A stretch of DNA of 64,000 nucleotides from NCBI GenBank assembly GCA_003696605.1, contig RFGV01000013.1:1-64000 (forward strand), read 5' to 3'. The notes beneath the pieces are model-generated. The model worked only from the letters and a program-made list of their open reading frames with translations. It was not told the origin of the DNA and ran no database searches. Below, one piece after another: positions 24,888-33,088 of the stretch. Made by a program: the position numbers and the translations under genes. The stretch is from Chloroflexota bacterium (lineage in GTDB: Bacteria; Chloroflexota; Anaerolineae; Promineifilales; Promineifilaceae). The number at the start of each line of letters is the position of its first letter. Position 1 is the first letter of the stretch.

Positions 24888-27761
24888 TCAGGAGTGACCA
24901 ACAAGTATAAAGGGTGCCCAGTAGTAAGGATGGGGATGGGTTTCTTTTAGGGCGATCTGGGCATTTCTTAGGGCGGTGGCGTGATCACATGTTGTTTTTT
25001 GTATTTGTGTGTACAGGTTGGTCATGAGTGTCGCTGTACTTTCGTCTTCTACCAGCCATAAACTGACGATTAGTGTTACTGCGCCGGCACCTAAAAAGGC
25101 ACGGGTCAGACCGAGTATTTCGTCACCGGACAGAATTTGTTTGCGTCCGGATTCGCAGGCGCTGAGAATGACACGTGTGCCTTGAAGATTGAGTTGCATG
25201 ATGTCGCTGGCTGTTAGCCAGCCGTCGTATAGTTTGAGTGCGGAGAACATGGGGTTGCCGCTGCGGAACAGGCCGTGGCAGGCAAGGTGGATGGTGTTGC
25301 AGCAGTGGATGTGTTGCTTGAGGTTGTTTAGGGTGGCGTGTTGGTTAAGGAAGATTTGGGTCTTGGGGTGGCTTTGAGCGACAGCGAGGATTTCGGTGGT
25401 GACGTGGGGGATGGTTGGGTCGGCGATGCCGAAGAGTAGGGCTGTGTTGGATGGGCGTAACGGCCGTTTCTGGCACAGGCTTAAAATGGTGGCACTGGGT
25501 GCGTAAGAGATGATGTATTTCTCCAGGAGGTAATTTTGACCATCAAATAGTGCATGGAAAGGTACCTGGTGAAGGATGTTATGGGGGATAATGGCCAGAG
25601 GTTGAGGATCATCTGGTGTGGCTGCGGGTAACAGGTTTTTCAGGGGGGCAATGAGCTGGGTGTAAAGTTGAGTTAGCAGGCGGCGGCTGGAGAGTTCAAG
25701 CTGATGGAGGTGACGTTTTACGAAGTTGTTACCGATGCGGAAACGTTCCCATTGGTATTGTAGTTGTTGTAAGAGGGGGATGATGTGATTGGTTGTGGTG
25801 ATTTGACGAACACAGTGGAAACGGCCGTTGTGCCGCACAAATGCAATTACTTCATTACCAATGATATGGTAAGCCAACAATGTGGTTGTGGCTGGTAAAT
25901 CGGTCATTGGTTCTGACTGAATGGATTGAAGCGGGGAAGCCGCATAGCCTGTATGTAACAATCGCAAACGCTGGATTTCTTGCTCAATGGCAGTTGCCCG
26001 ATGGTGTAAATCATCAAGCCGCACACGTCTTTCCCCACCCAGACTACTGGCCAGTGCTTCATTGTAAATAGCATTCAAGTCGGCTTGCAGTTGTTGCAGG
26101 CGAGTGGCAATTTCCGAGTCGGTCAATGATTCGGTTTGGTTTTTGGCGATACCAGTCAAGAGGTCTATCAGGGCGCGAGATTTTGCCTGTTCGGCTACTG
26201 AAAAGGCTTGTTCAATACCTTGTTGGTTGTTTTGGCGCAGATAAAGTTGTACCAGGTCTTCATAGGCGGCAATTTTGTCTTGCAGGAATGAGGCACGAAT
26301 TGCTTCCTGAACGAGCGTGCCACGTAGTTTTTCTATTTCGGAAACGGCCGTTGTCAGGGCTTCTTTCGCTGCTTCATCCCGGTTTTGTAACAAATACACG
26401 CGCCCCAGCCGTTGATACACCCGATAGCGCAAATGGGGCAGCCCCAATTCATCGGCCTGAGAACGGGCAATATTCAACATAGATTCAGCCGCCTTGACAT
26501 CAGGCAAGAGCAGGTCTGCCAGCCGCAGGTGGGCGTAAACTTGCTGAATAGGCCAGTCTTTGCCTGCGGCCAGTTCCAGAGCCTGTCGGGCTTTTGTCAA
26601 TGCTTCACCCCGTTGCTCCATTTGCGCCAGCAAGGCCGCCTGTTCGAGTAGCACACTGGAGAGAAGCGCATCGTTACCGGATTGGGTGAAGAGGGAAACG
26701 GCCGTTGCCAGCGCCTCCTCTGCTTCCGGAAAACGCCGCTGCCCCATCAAAGCCATCCCCAGCCCCCACAATGCCCGCGCCTGGTGATGAACCATACCAG
26801 ACTTCCGAAACAAAGACTCTGCTTCCTTATATGAAGCAGCAGCTTCAGGATACAAATTCAGCGCAAGGTATGTATTAGCTGTATCCAGCAAAAGAATATG
26901 CTGCTCTGCCAATGCTTCAATAGGGCCAATTAACCGCCGAGCCTCCTCCAGTGCATCCAGACTTTGGCCATAATTACCCAACAGCATATGTGCATCACCA
27001 ATATTGATAAGCGCCTGAGCATGGAGTAATGTCATTTCCGCTGCTGCAAAAATTTCGGCCGCTTCCTCAAAAGCAGTCAATGCTTCCGTTACACGCCCCA
27101 GATAAGAGAGAAGCACCCCACGATTATTTTTAATGTGCCCGATATGTTCAGTGAGTCCCAATTTTTGAAACCGGATTTCTGCCTGTTCATATGCTGCCAA
27201 AGCGTGTTCATACCTGCCCATAAGCTCATGGCACAGGCCGCTGTTCTGATAGGCCATGGCAGCCAGCATGACAGATTCAGGCGGCGCCGTATCCATGTCC
27301 AGGTGCCCTTGTTCTGCCAGCGTGTCCAAAATGGTTTGTCCTGCGGCCAGAGCTTCCTGATATTGACCGGATTCACCCAGTACGTGCATTAACCCGATGT
27401 TGGTGCGGAGTGCTTCTTGTTGCAGGTTGAGTGATTGAAATTCAGCGCGGGCAGACTCAATTAGTTGGCGAGCCTGCTCAAAATCACCGTTGATAGCATG
27501 GGTTTGGGCCTGTAAGTAGTTGGCACGAGGCTTGATGGCCGGTGCGTTGGCCTGTTGGGCTATGTTTGCCAGCAGGCTGGTAAGCTGTCGTGCCTGGCCG
27601 GGATCACTACGAATGAGTTCGCTGGCATATTGAAGTAGTTGTGTGAGTCCGTCTTCGTGGAATAAATTGGCCGTTTGTAACAGGCGAATTTGTTGGGCCA
27701 GGGTGTTGGCCTGGATAAGCGTTTGTACCAAATCGGAGGAGATGTTGGGTTGGGTGCTCAT
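24888..27761 (-). CDS. TPR-CHAT caspase-like protease
   Basis: The 957-residue protein has about 12 or more TPR-like helical repeats (residues 60-560), a helical linker, and a C-terminal CHAT domain (about 640-957). The catalytic dyad of the family is present: His near 829 in H-L-A-C-H-G and Cys near 869 in I-L-S-A-C-E-S-G. The domain closes with the typical P-Y-Y-W-A-P-F-I-L-V-G. CHAT proteins are caspase/separase-fold proteases, and in the type III-E CRISPR Craspase a TPR-CHAT protease releases a sigma factor by cutting its inhibitor. Here it follows a sigma factor and an anti-sigma-like gene with 17 bases to the latter. Substrate and trigger are unknown. Confidence 0.9.
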   Translation of the reverse strand: MSTQPNISSDLVQTLIQANTLAQQIRLLQTANLFHEDGLTQLLQYASELIRSDPGQARQLTSLLANIAQQANAPAIKPRANYLQAQTHAINGDFEQARQLIESARAEFQSLNLQQEALRTNIGLMHVLGESGQYQEALAAGQTILDTLAEQGHLDMDTAPPESVMLAAMAYQNSGLCHELMGRYEHALAAYEQAEIRFQKLGLTEHIGHIKNNRGVLLSYLGRVTEALTAFEEAAEIFAAAEMTLLHAQALINIGDAHMLLGNYGQSLDALEEARRLIGPIEALAEQHILLLDTANTYLALNLYPEAAASYKEAESLFRKSGMVHHQARALWGLGMALMGQRRFPEAEEALATAVSLFTQSGNDALLSSVLLEQAALLAQMEQRGEALTKARQALELAAGKDWPIQQVYAHLRLADLLLPDVKAAESMLNIARSQADELGLPHLRYRVYQRLGRVYLLQNRDEAAKEALTTAVSEIEKLRGTLVQEAIRASFLQDKIAAYEDLVQLYLRQNNQQGIEQAFSVAEQAKSRALIDLLTGIAKNQTESLTDSEIATRLQQLQADLNAIYNEALASSLGGERRVRLDDLHHRATAIEQEIQRLRLLHTGYAASPLQSIQSEPMTDLPATTTLLAYHIIGNEVIAFVRHNGRFHCVRQITTTNHIIPLLQQLQYQWERFRIGNNFVKRHLHQLELSSRRLLTQLYTQLIAPLKNLLPAATPDDPQPLAIIPHNILHQVPFHALFDGQNYLLEKYIISYAPSATILSLCQKRPLRPSNTALLFGIADPTIPHVTTEILAVAQSHPKTQIFLNQHATLNNLKQHIHCCNTIHLACHGLFRSGNPMFSALKLYDGWLTASDIMQLNLQGTRVILSACESGRKQILSGDEILGLTRAFLGAGAVTLIVSLWLVEDESTATLMTNLYTQIQKTTCDHATALRNAQIALKETHPHPYYWAPFILVGHS

Positions 27762-27778
27762 GGTCGTTTGTAAGGGTG

Positions 27779-28408
27779 TTAGGGGCCAATTTCAAGGGAT
27801 GAAATGACAATCTCGGCTTCCTGGCCGCTGAAGATTAGTTTATAGATGCCGGGCGGGATGGAGGTGAAGGTGAATTCACCCAGTTGGTCGGTGGCAGTAA
27901 GGGCGATTTCTTGCTCGTTTTGGAGGATTTGGACGGCGTAGGTGGGGGGAAGTTGGTCGGAGTGGGGGAGTAGTTGGCCGTGTAGTTGGTAGGTGGATTT
28001 TTCGGGGGTGTGTATCATGTGGAGGATAATGTCGGCCTGGTCGGTTGTGTACACGAGTTGTCGGGGAGCGGTTTGGATGTCAACTGCACGGGTGGTAGAA
28101 ACGGCCGTTTGTGTCCAACTGTCAAAGGAGAGGGTGGCAATGAGACGTTGCCAGAGATTCGGCCGTTTTTCTTGTGCGTATGCAGCAAAACGTTGTTGTA
28201 ATACCTCGCGCACGCGCCTGGGTGGTGTTTCCAGCACCACATTCTCACTCACTTGCAGAAAATGACGTAGCCACTCGACAGTTGCTTGAGTTTCAGCGTC
28301 TGCATTTGAGAGCCAGGCAGCAATCATTGCTGCTTCCTGCTCATTCAATTTACCCTCTAGCCAATCTACCAGTTGGGCAAACTCAGGTGGTTTATTTAAA
28401 TTGGTCAT
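27779..28408 (-). CDS. Putative anti-sigma-like protein with a C-terminal transthyretin-like domain
   Basis: The 209-residue protein has a helical N-terminus (about 1-80) with L-V-D-W-L-E-G-K-L-N-E-Q-E-A, which resembles the opening of zinc-type anti-sigma domains, but the His/Cys zinc ligands are absent. The C-terminal third is beta-rich and ends with G-E-F-T-F-T-S-I-P-P-G-I-Y, typical of carboxypeptidase-regulatory or transthyretin-like folds. No membrane segment is visible, so it is probably cytosolic. It lies between the ECF sigma and the TPR-CHAT protease, so it could inhibit the sigma and be the protease substrate. That role is inferred. Confidence 0.65.
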   Translation of the reverse strand: MTNLNKPPEFAQLVDWLEGKLNEQEAAMIAAWLSNADAETQATVEWLRHFLQVSENVVLETPPRRVREVLQQRFAAYAQEKRPNLWQRLIATLSFDSWTQTAVSTTRAVDIQTAPRQLVYTTDQADIILHMIHTPEKSTYQLHGQLLPHSDQLPPTYAVQILQNEQEIALTATDQLGEFTFTSIPPGIYKLIFSGQEAEIVISSLEIGP

Positions 28409-28457
28409 AATAAATGTTTATCCCTGTATTTTAAATGTCTGGCATTCCTGTACACAA

Positions 28458-28486
28458 CAAATGCGATAAATGTTCCTAAAAATACA
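28458..28486 (-). promoter_or_regulatory. Shared intergenic motif TGTATTTTT-N14-CATTTG, copy 4
   Basis: This copy lies in the 100-base gap between the ECF sigma gene and the anti-sigma-like gene. It might give the downstream genes a promoter or operator of their own. Confidence 0.4.
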
Positions 28487-28508
28487 CACCAATCAAATTG
28501 ATCGAAAA

Positions 28509-29060
28509 TTACGTTATATCTTGCAGAATATGCTTTAATTTTTCCAGACATCGGGCGCGTGTGGGGCCAATGCTGCCTACGCGCATGTTGAATTGCCGGG
28601 CAATTTCTGTGTAGGCAGGCTTTTCAGCGCTGAAATACAATGCCAGCAAAAGCTGGCGGCACTTCTCATCAAGTTGGGTTAGTCCCTGATGTACCCATTG
28701 AATTTGTTCAATTTGATTCGTAAAGCGATTTTGAGATTCATCAGCAAGAAGCGGGTTTTCGGAGATATCGAAAGCATGGCCGATTTGTTCCCGTTTTTTT
28801 TGCTCCAATAGCCGCCAGGTGTGGCGACGGGCTACGGTTGCCAGCCAGGCAGCCAGATGGCTATCTTCACGGAGCGAGTCGAGGCTTTGCATAAGGATGG
28901 TGAAGGTTAACTGGGCAATATCCGCAGCGTCCTCACGGGACAGGCCATAATTGAGCGGAATGGAGAAGACCAGCCGTTCGTATTTGTCCAGGAGTGTGTT
29001 CCAGGCGTGTATGTCACCTTCTCGGCAGGCGGTGATTAGGGCATCGTCAGAATCAAACAT
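28509..29060 (-). CDS. ECF-type RNA polymerase sigma factor
   Basis: The 183-residue protein has a sigma region 2 (about residues 10-85, with D-A-A-D-I-A-Q-L-T-F and A-W-L-A-T-V-A-R-R-H) and a region 4 helix-turn-helix (about 125-180, with Y-T-E-I-A-R-Q-F-N-M-R-V-G-S-I-G). No other domain is present. It precedes the anti-sigma-like gene and TPR-CHAT gene, a layout that suggests a controlled sigma. A sigma-A-like promoter at 29155-29182 and a palindrome at 29107-29120 lie in its leader. It is one of two candidates for reading the CCGTTAC promoter family. Confidence 0.92.
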   Translation of the reverse strand: MFDSDDALITACREGDIHAWNTLLDKYERLVFSIPLNYGLSREDAADIAQLTFTILMQSLDSLREDSHLAAWLATVARRHTWRLLEQKKREQIGHAFDISENPLLADESQNRFTNQIEQIQWVHQGLTQLDEKCRQLLLALYFSAEKPAYTEIARQFNMRVGSIGPTRARCLEKLKHILQDIT

Positions 29061-29106
29061 AAACTTTAATCAGGACTCTGTTACAGGTGCAACCGATTTG
29101 GCTTTG

Positions 29107-29120
29107 CAGGCATATGCCTG
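29107..29120. promoter_or_regulatory. 14-bp perfect palindrome in the sigma gene leader
   Basis: CAGGCATATGCCTG lies about 47 bases before the ECF sigma ATG and about 30 bases downstream of its predicted transcription start. The position suits a repressor operator, but no binder is known. Confidence 0.35.
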
Positions 29121-29154
29121 TTCCCTGGCTTTTTTCGGATGCGTTTAAGACTTT

Positions 29155-29182
29155 ATAGTATGGCTGGCGGGCGGAAAGTCAA
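29155..29182 (-). promoter_or_regulatory. Candidate housekeeping promoter of the ECF sigma operon
   Basis: On the minus strand TTGACT and TACTAT are separated by 16 bases; a TATAAA three bases further is an alternative -10. The resulting leader is about 90 bases. The -35 is strong and the -10 moderate. Confidence 0.5.
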
Positions 29183-29210
29183 TATGCAATTTTGAATTTT
29201 GGTGTGTATG

Positions 29211-29246
29211 TGTGAAAGCGAACGGAAACGGCCGTTCGCTTTCACA
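29211..29246. terminator. Long hairpin terminator of the GT-C-like gene
   Basis: A perfect 15-bp inverted repeat (TGTGAAAGCGAACGG at 29211-29225 with its complement at 29232-29246) has a 6-base loop. It contains one ACGGCCGT palindrome at the tip. It lies 30 bases past the stop of the GT-C-like gene. The T-tract is weak, so the hairpin may act with Rho or protect the mRNA end. Confidence 0.7.
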
Positions 29247-29275
29247 TCATTTGTTTGCTTGTTTAGAGTTGCCTT

Positions 29276-30826
29276 TCAATTCTGTTGTTTGACAGCAAAG
29301 ATGACGGCATATTCGTCTCGATAAACTTCTTCCAGTAGCGGATCGGCCTTTGCTTTTTCGATAAAAGCATCATGATTAAGGTCGGAGAATATGTAGGATG
29401 CGCCAAAAGTATCCCGGATAACCACACCTGGATTATCGACTTTGCCCCGTGTAATCTCTACCCATTGGTCATACAGGGATTTATTGTAAAGTTCCATGTA
29501 GGTAGGGTCGAGGCCGGCGGTGTAGATGTGTTTTGTGTCATAAAAGAAAAGACGGGTGAAATCGTCCCAGTCGGTCTGGAAAATCAGGGTGTTTTCTGGC
29601 GCATTGTGGTAGAGCCACAGGGTGGCATTAGCGTATCGATCGGCGGGTTTGGAGCCTGCCAGGGAATCGCGGGCGTCGGCCAGGGTGACTTTGAGCGGGA
29701 AGGCCAGGATGAGAATGAGCAAGAGCGGCATGAGGCGGTGGAGAAACGGCCGTTTCTTCACCCATTCTTGCAGCAATGGTGCGACACTTAACGCCGTGAA
29801 AATAACCACAAACGCCGGAAAATACTCCACAAACCGACGAGACTTGAACAGCATATAGCCAAACAAGGCAGTTAACAGAAATGCCGTCAATGCAGCTCGA
29901 TTCATCCGTTTTTCCTGCCACCCCAATGCCAACACACCTACCAAAAAGGCAGCCAGAGCAAACCCTGAATTCTGTACCAGTGTCCATGTGCGGTAAGGAT
30001 ACCATTCATTACCGACCGGTGTGGCCGAGTCACCCAGCTTGGGGAGCAAGTGGTTGATGATAAAAGAGATGTTTTCCGGGAAGTAAGGGTTGATGACGAT
30101 GCCCCAAAGAATGCCTACAGAGGGATAAACCACAGCTTGCCAGACAATTCGGCGCTCTCGGAGAAAAACGGCCGTCATATACACCCCACCCATAACCGGC
30201 AACAACGGAAACGCATTATAAAACCAGACATAGGCAAATCCCAGCGGGATCAACCACCGATACTTTTCCTGCAACAACCAATGAAGTCCCAAAGCCAATA
30301 CCAGCAATGAAGCGGATTGGGCACGCGGCATACTCATGCGATACAGGAATGCTTCTGACACCGCGAACAGGGACAACGCCCATACACTGGCCCAGGGAAC
30401 TTGTTGCGCGCGCAGCAGCCACCAGATGGCCATAAAAGCCAGAGATGGCATGATGATACTGGCAATCTTGGCACCTTGAGTCAACCCGGCGCCACCATCA
30501 ACGGCCGGATCAACAGTGGCAAACAAAGCCAGATATACATGATAGAGCAGGTGATGGTCATAAAAAGAATCGGCGTTCAGGATGGTCATAGGGAGCCAGG
30601 GAAATTCTGGCTTTAGCCCTTGCTGGCGAATGAGCCACCCCATTTTAATATGATAATAGCCATCATTACCGGCGAGGGCATCTGTACCAAATTGCACATA
30701 GGCAAAAAAGGCCACAAAGATAGCAAAGAGACCAATCGCCCCGGCTAATAAACGAAAATTAATACGGGATACCAGACGATTAAGTGGGGATTCGGCCGTT
30801 TTTTGGCGGGCAACAGTTGTTGTCAT
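29276..30826 (-). CDS. Polytopic membrane protein, GT-C glycosyltransferase-like
   Basis: The 516-residue protein has a cytosolic N-terminus and about 11 hydrophobic helices to residue 400, then a soluble C-terminal domain. Just after the first helix is G-N-D-G-Y-Y-H-I-K-M, close to the acidic D-x-Y-Y-H loop of STT3/GT-C enzymes, and later F-Y-D-H-H-L-L-Y-H. These point to a lipid-phosphate-sugar dependent transferase acting outside the membrane. An ECF-type promoter (30880-30908) precedes it and a hairpin follows it, so it is a single-gene unit. A different polymerase role is possible. Confidence 0.7.
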   Translation of the reverse strand: MTTTVARQKTAESPLNRLVSRINFRLLAGAIGLFAIFVAFFAYVQFGTDALAGNDGYYHIKMGWLIRQQGLKPEFPWLPMTILNADSFYDHHLLYHVYLALFATVDPAVDGGAGLTQGAKIASIIMPSLAFMAIWWLLRAQQVPWASVWALSLFAVSEAFLYRMSMPRAQSASLLVLALGLHWLLQEKYRWLIPLGFAYVWFYNAFPLLPVMGGVYMTAVFLRERRIVWQAVVYPSVGILWGIVINPYFPENISFIINHLLPKLGDSATPVGNEWYPYRTWTLVQNSGFALAAFLVGVLALGWQEKRMNRAALTAFLLTALFGYMLFKSRRFVEYFPAFVVIFTALSVAPLLQEWVKKRPFLHRLMPLLLILILAFPLKVTLADARDSLAGSKPADRYANATLWLYHNAPENTLIFQTDWDDFTRLFFYDTKHIYTAGLDPTYMELYNKSLYDQWVEITRGKVDNPGVVIRDTFGASYIFSDLNHDAFIEKAKADPLLEEVYRDEYAVIFAVKQQN

Positions 30827-30879
30827 GAAACTCTCCTGATACTTGTGTGCGCACGAATATATGGCAACAGTTATTTATA

Positions 30880-30908
30880 TAGTCGCCAGACAGTCAAAAA
30901 AGTAACGG
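30880..30908 (-). promoter_or_regulatory. ECF-type promoter copy 4
   Basis: The minus strand reads CCGTTAC, 16 bases beginning TTTTTT, then CGACTA. It is in the 95-base gap between the VanW gene stop (30922) and the GT-C-like ATG (30826). Only the last base of the -10 box differs from the other copies. Confidence 0.7.
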
Positions 30909-30921
30909 CTAATTCCCAAAT

Positions 30922-32805
30922 TCAGTGATCATCCGGCACAAGCGAATAATCAGGGGCATTCACACCCGGTCCATAATTAAACACATTTGGCCAGGGAATA
31001 TAGTTACTTACAAAAGAATCCTGCAAAATCAAATCCCCATTGGCATTATAAACCGTTCGGTTGACAGTGACTCGTGCCCCTTCAGTCGCCCAATCTATTT
31101 GTTCAACTGTGCCCGGTTCAAGCGTTTCATCAAATTGCCATACATCTTCTGTGGGAGCGGGCACAATGTCCTCAAAAATTGGCCCTTCTTTCACGACTGT
31201 GCGTCCCAAACTGGTGCTGTAAAACTTGAATGTGAGTGACTCTTCTTCTTCATTATAGTAGTTTTCAATCAGAAGATGGTAGGGAGTATTGTTAATAAAT
31301 CGAAAATCTACAATAGGCGAGAAAACGGTGGCATCCATTCCTGGCCCTTCACCATCATTGTAGTAGCCCAGCATGTAGCCATGTTCCCAGCGTTCTGTAA
31401 TGGGAAATCCTGCCCAGAACGCAGTCTGGAACATGGTGGTGCTGACCTGACAAACGCCTCCGCCGATGCCGCGAATGGTGCGACCACCCACAATGATCAA
31501 CCCTTCGGCATAGCCATCGGCTTCGCTTATTGTGCCTAGATATTTGTTGAATGAGAATTCTTCTCCAGGTGCAATGACAATCCCATAAAAATTGGCTGCG
31601 GCGCGGGCAATGTTGTGTTTGCGGGCATCGGTTGAACCACGGAACCAGGTGGTTTTTTCACTGATTAGCTCGGTGATACCTAGTTCCGCGGCGGTTGCAT
31701 CTGCATGAACGGTGGGGGTGATTTCCCGAATAACAAAGGGAATGGCGTGATCGGGTGTGCCAATTTGTTGCTGAAGACGGTTGAGTGTGGCTTCGATGTC
31801 TAGTTCACGGCCGTTTATGTGCGGGGCAACCAGAACGAGTTCGCGGGTGTCGTCGTCGAAATAGAAACGGGCGTTGACCGGATCGCGGTGAATGATGGGG
31901 GCGTATTGGGAAAGCCATTCACGAGCTGCGTTTTCGTCCAGAAATACGTGGTAGCTGTTTGTGCCGTCGGGGTTGGTTATCATTTCGACACGTAGCCAGC
32001 TTTTGAGGGTTTCGGCAGGTAGTTCAATGGGTTGGAGGTCGAGGTCGTCAAGGGGTTCTTGCAGGTAGAAGGTAACAGGTTCCCCTTTGAGGATGTTTTG
32101 GATTTGGGCGGCAACGGCCGTTTCGTCATACACGGCTGGCTTGATTTCATGAACCAGTAAGTCGATTTCGGCCGGCTGAAATTGGCTGATTGGATCGAGT
32201 AACCGCTGGCGCAATTCCGCCACATCCAACACCCGCCCTGTCTGACCAGGGATGTAGTTGGCGTTTTGGCCGTCAAATACAAGTGTGGCATTCGCTGGCG
32301 GATGGTTGATCTCAGCTGTAAGGCTGGCGATAGCGGCATTGAATTGATTTTCGTCAAAAACCAGCACTGGCCCCAAAGAACGGCCGTAATACCAACTGGT
32401 AAACATTTCCTGCAAGCGCCGGAACGGATTGCCACTTCGGCCAACCTGATAAGCAGCCGTTACCGTCTGGTCTAGATCAAACCGCAAGCCCAACTCAGCC
32501 GGTGTCTTGAGCCATTGTTGGCCAGTAGCTGGATCTTTCAGCATTAAAACAGGTTGTTCGGTATAAGTAAATGCTTCTGATAACGCTGCTTTGGCCTCTT
32601 CACGTGTCATACCGCTCAGATCAATATGCCCCACAGCAACACCGGTGAACACTCTGTTGGTATGGCGTCCCTGGTAGCCAGTGACAATTACCGCCAACAA
32701 AAGAACCACCAGAACAATGGCCACAATTGGCGGCAAGAAGAAATAGCCCAGATTGGATGAAAAACGGCCGTTACCAAATCGAGAAAACGGTCTAACAGCT
32801 TGCAT
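30922..32805 (-). CDS. VanW family protein with peptidoglycan-binding-like repeats
   Basis: The 627-residue protein has one N-terminal membrane anchor (about residues 22-45). Two PG_binding_4-like segments follow between about 60 and 370, the first with G-V-A-V-G-H-I-D-L-S-G-M-T-R-E-E-A. The VanW domain (about 400-545) has F-S-F-N-K-Y-L-G and G-G-G-V-C-Q-V-S-T-T. A C-terminal tail of about 80 residues is beta-rich. VanW proteins are anchored cell-wall proteins of unsettled biochemical role. It probably has its own promoter near 32968. Confidence 0.9.
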   Translation of the reverse strand: MQAVRPFSRFGNGRFSSNLGYFFLPPIVAIVLVVLLLAVIVTGYQGRHTNRVFTGVAVGHIDLSGMTREEAKAALSEAFTYTEQPVLMLKDPATGQQWLKTPAELGLRFDLDQTVTAAYQVGRSGNPFRRLQEMFTSWYYGRSLGPVLVFDENQFNAAIASLTAEINHPPANATLVFDGQNANYIPGQTGRVLDVAELRQRLLDPISQFQPAEIDLLVHEIKPAVYDETAVAAQIQNILKGEPVTFYLQEPLDDLDLQPIELPAETLKSWLRVEMITNPDGTNSYHVFLDENAAREWLSQYAPIIHRDPVNARFYFDDDTRELVLVAPHINGRELDIEATLNRLQQQIGTPDHAIPFVIREITPTVHADATAAELGITELISEKTTWFRGSTDARKHNIARAAANFYGIVIAPGEEFSFNKYLGTISEADGYAEGLIIVGGRTIRGIGGGVCQVSTTMFQTAFWAGFPITERWEHGYMLGYYNDGEGPGMDATVFSPIVDFRFINNTPYHLLIENYYNEEEESLTFKFYSTSLGRTVVKEGPIFEDIVPAPTEDVWQFDETLEPGTVEQIDWATEGARVTVNRTVYNANGDLILQDSFVSNYIPWPNVFNYGPGVNAPDYSLVPDDH

Positions 32806-32967
32806 TACTCACCACATACTTTCCTTGCCAATCCCTGCATGACTGGCAAAAGCCTATGTTGCTACTTTGTCAATACGGTTGGGAACTCCAGGTAATACAA
32901 ACCTGTTCCCATAAACCCTGCATAAGAGTCAATTAAGTGTCGTTACCTTACTTTTGTGAAAAGCAAG

Positions 32968-32973
32968 ATTATA
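32968..32973 (-). promoter_or_regulatory. Candidate extended -10 promoter of the VanW gene
   Basis: The minus strand reads GTGG then TATAAT in the 283-base gap upstream of the VanW start. The -35 is weak. The leader would be about 155 bases. Nothing else recognisable lies in this gap. Confidence 0.4.
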
Positions 32974-33088
32974 CCACTCGTTCAACCAAGACCATTTATC
33001 AACAAGTTGTTTTAATCAACATCTCACATCTTACGACAATTCAGTGTATGGCAGCATTCAGAAATACGGGTGTAAGCCCTCTTACAAA

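Noticed and set aside
23424-29060. A type III-E CRISPR Craspase locus
   Set aside because: TPR-CHAT and a sigma factor are present, but there is no repeat array, gRAMP/Cas7-11 effector, Cas1/Cas2 or clear Csx30.
32937-32960. CGTTACC followed by TTACTTTT on the plus strand as another ECF promoter
   Set aside because: The T-run position differs, there is no CGACT box after 16 bases and no plus-strand gene follows.
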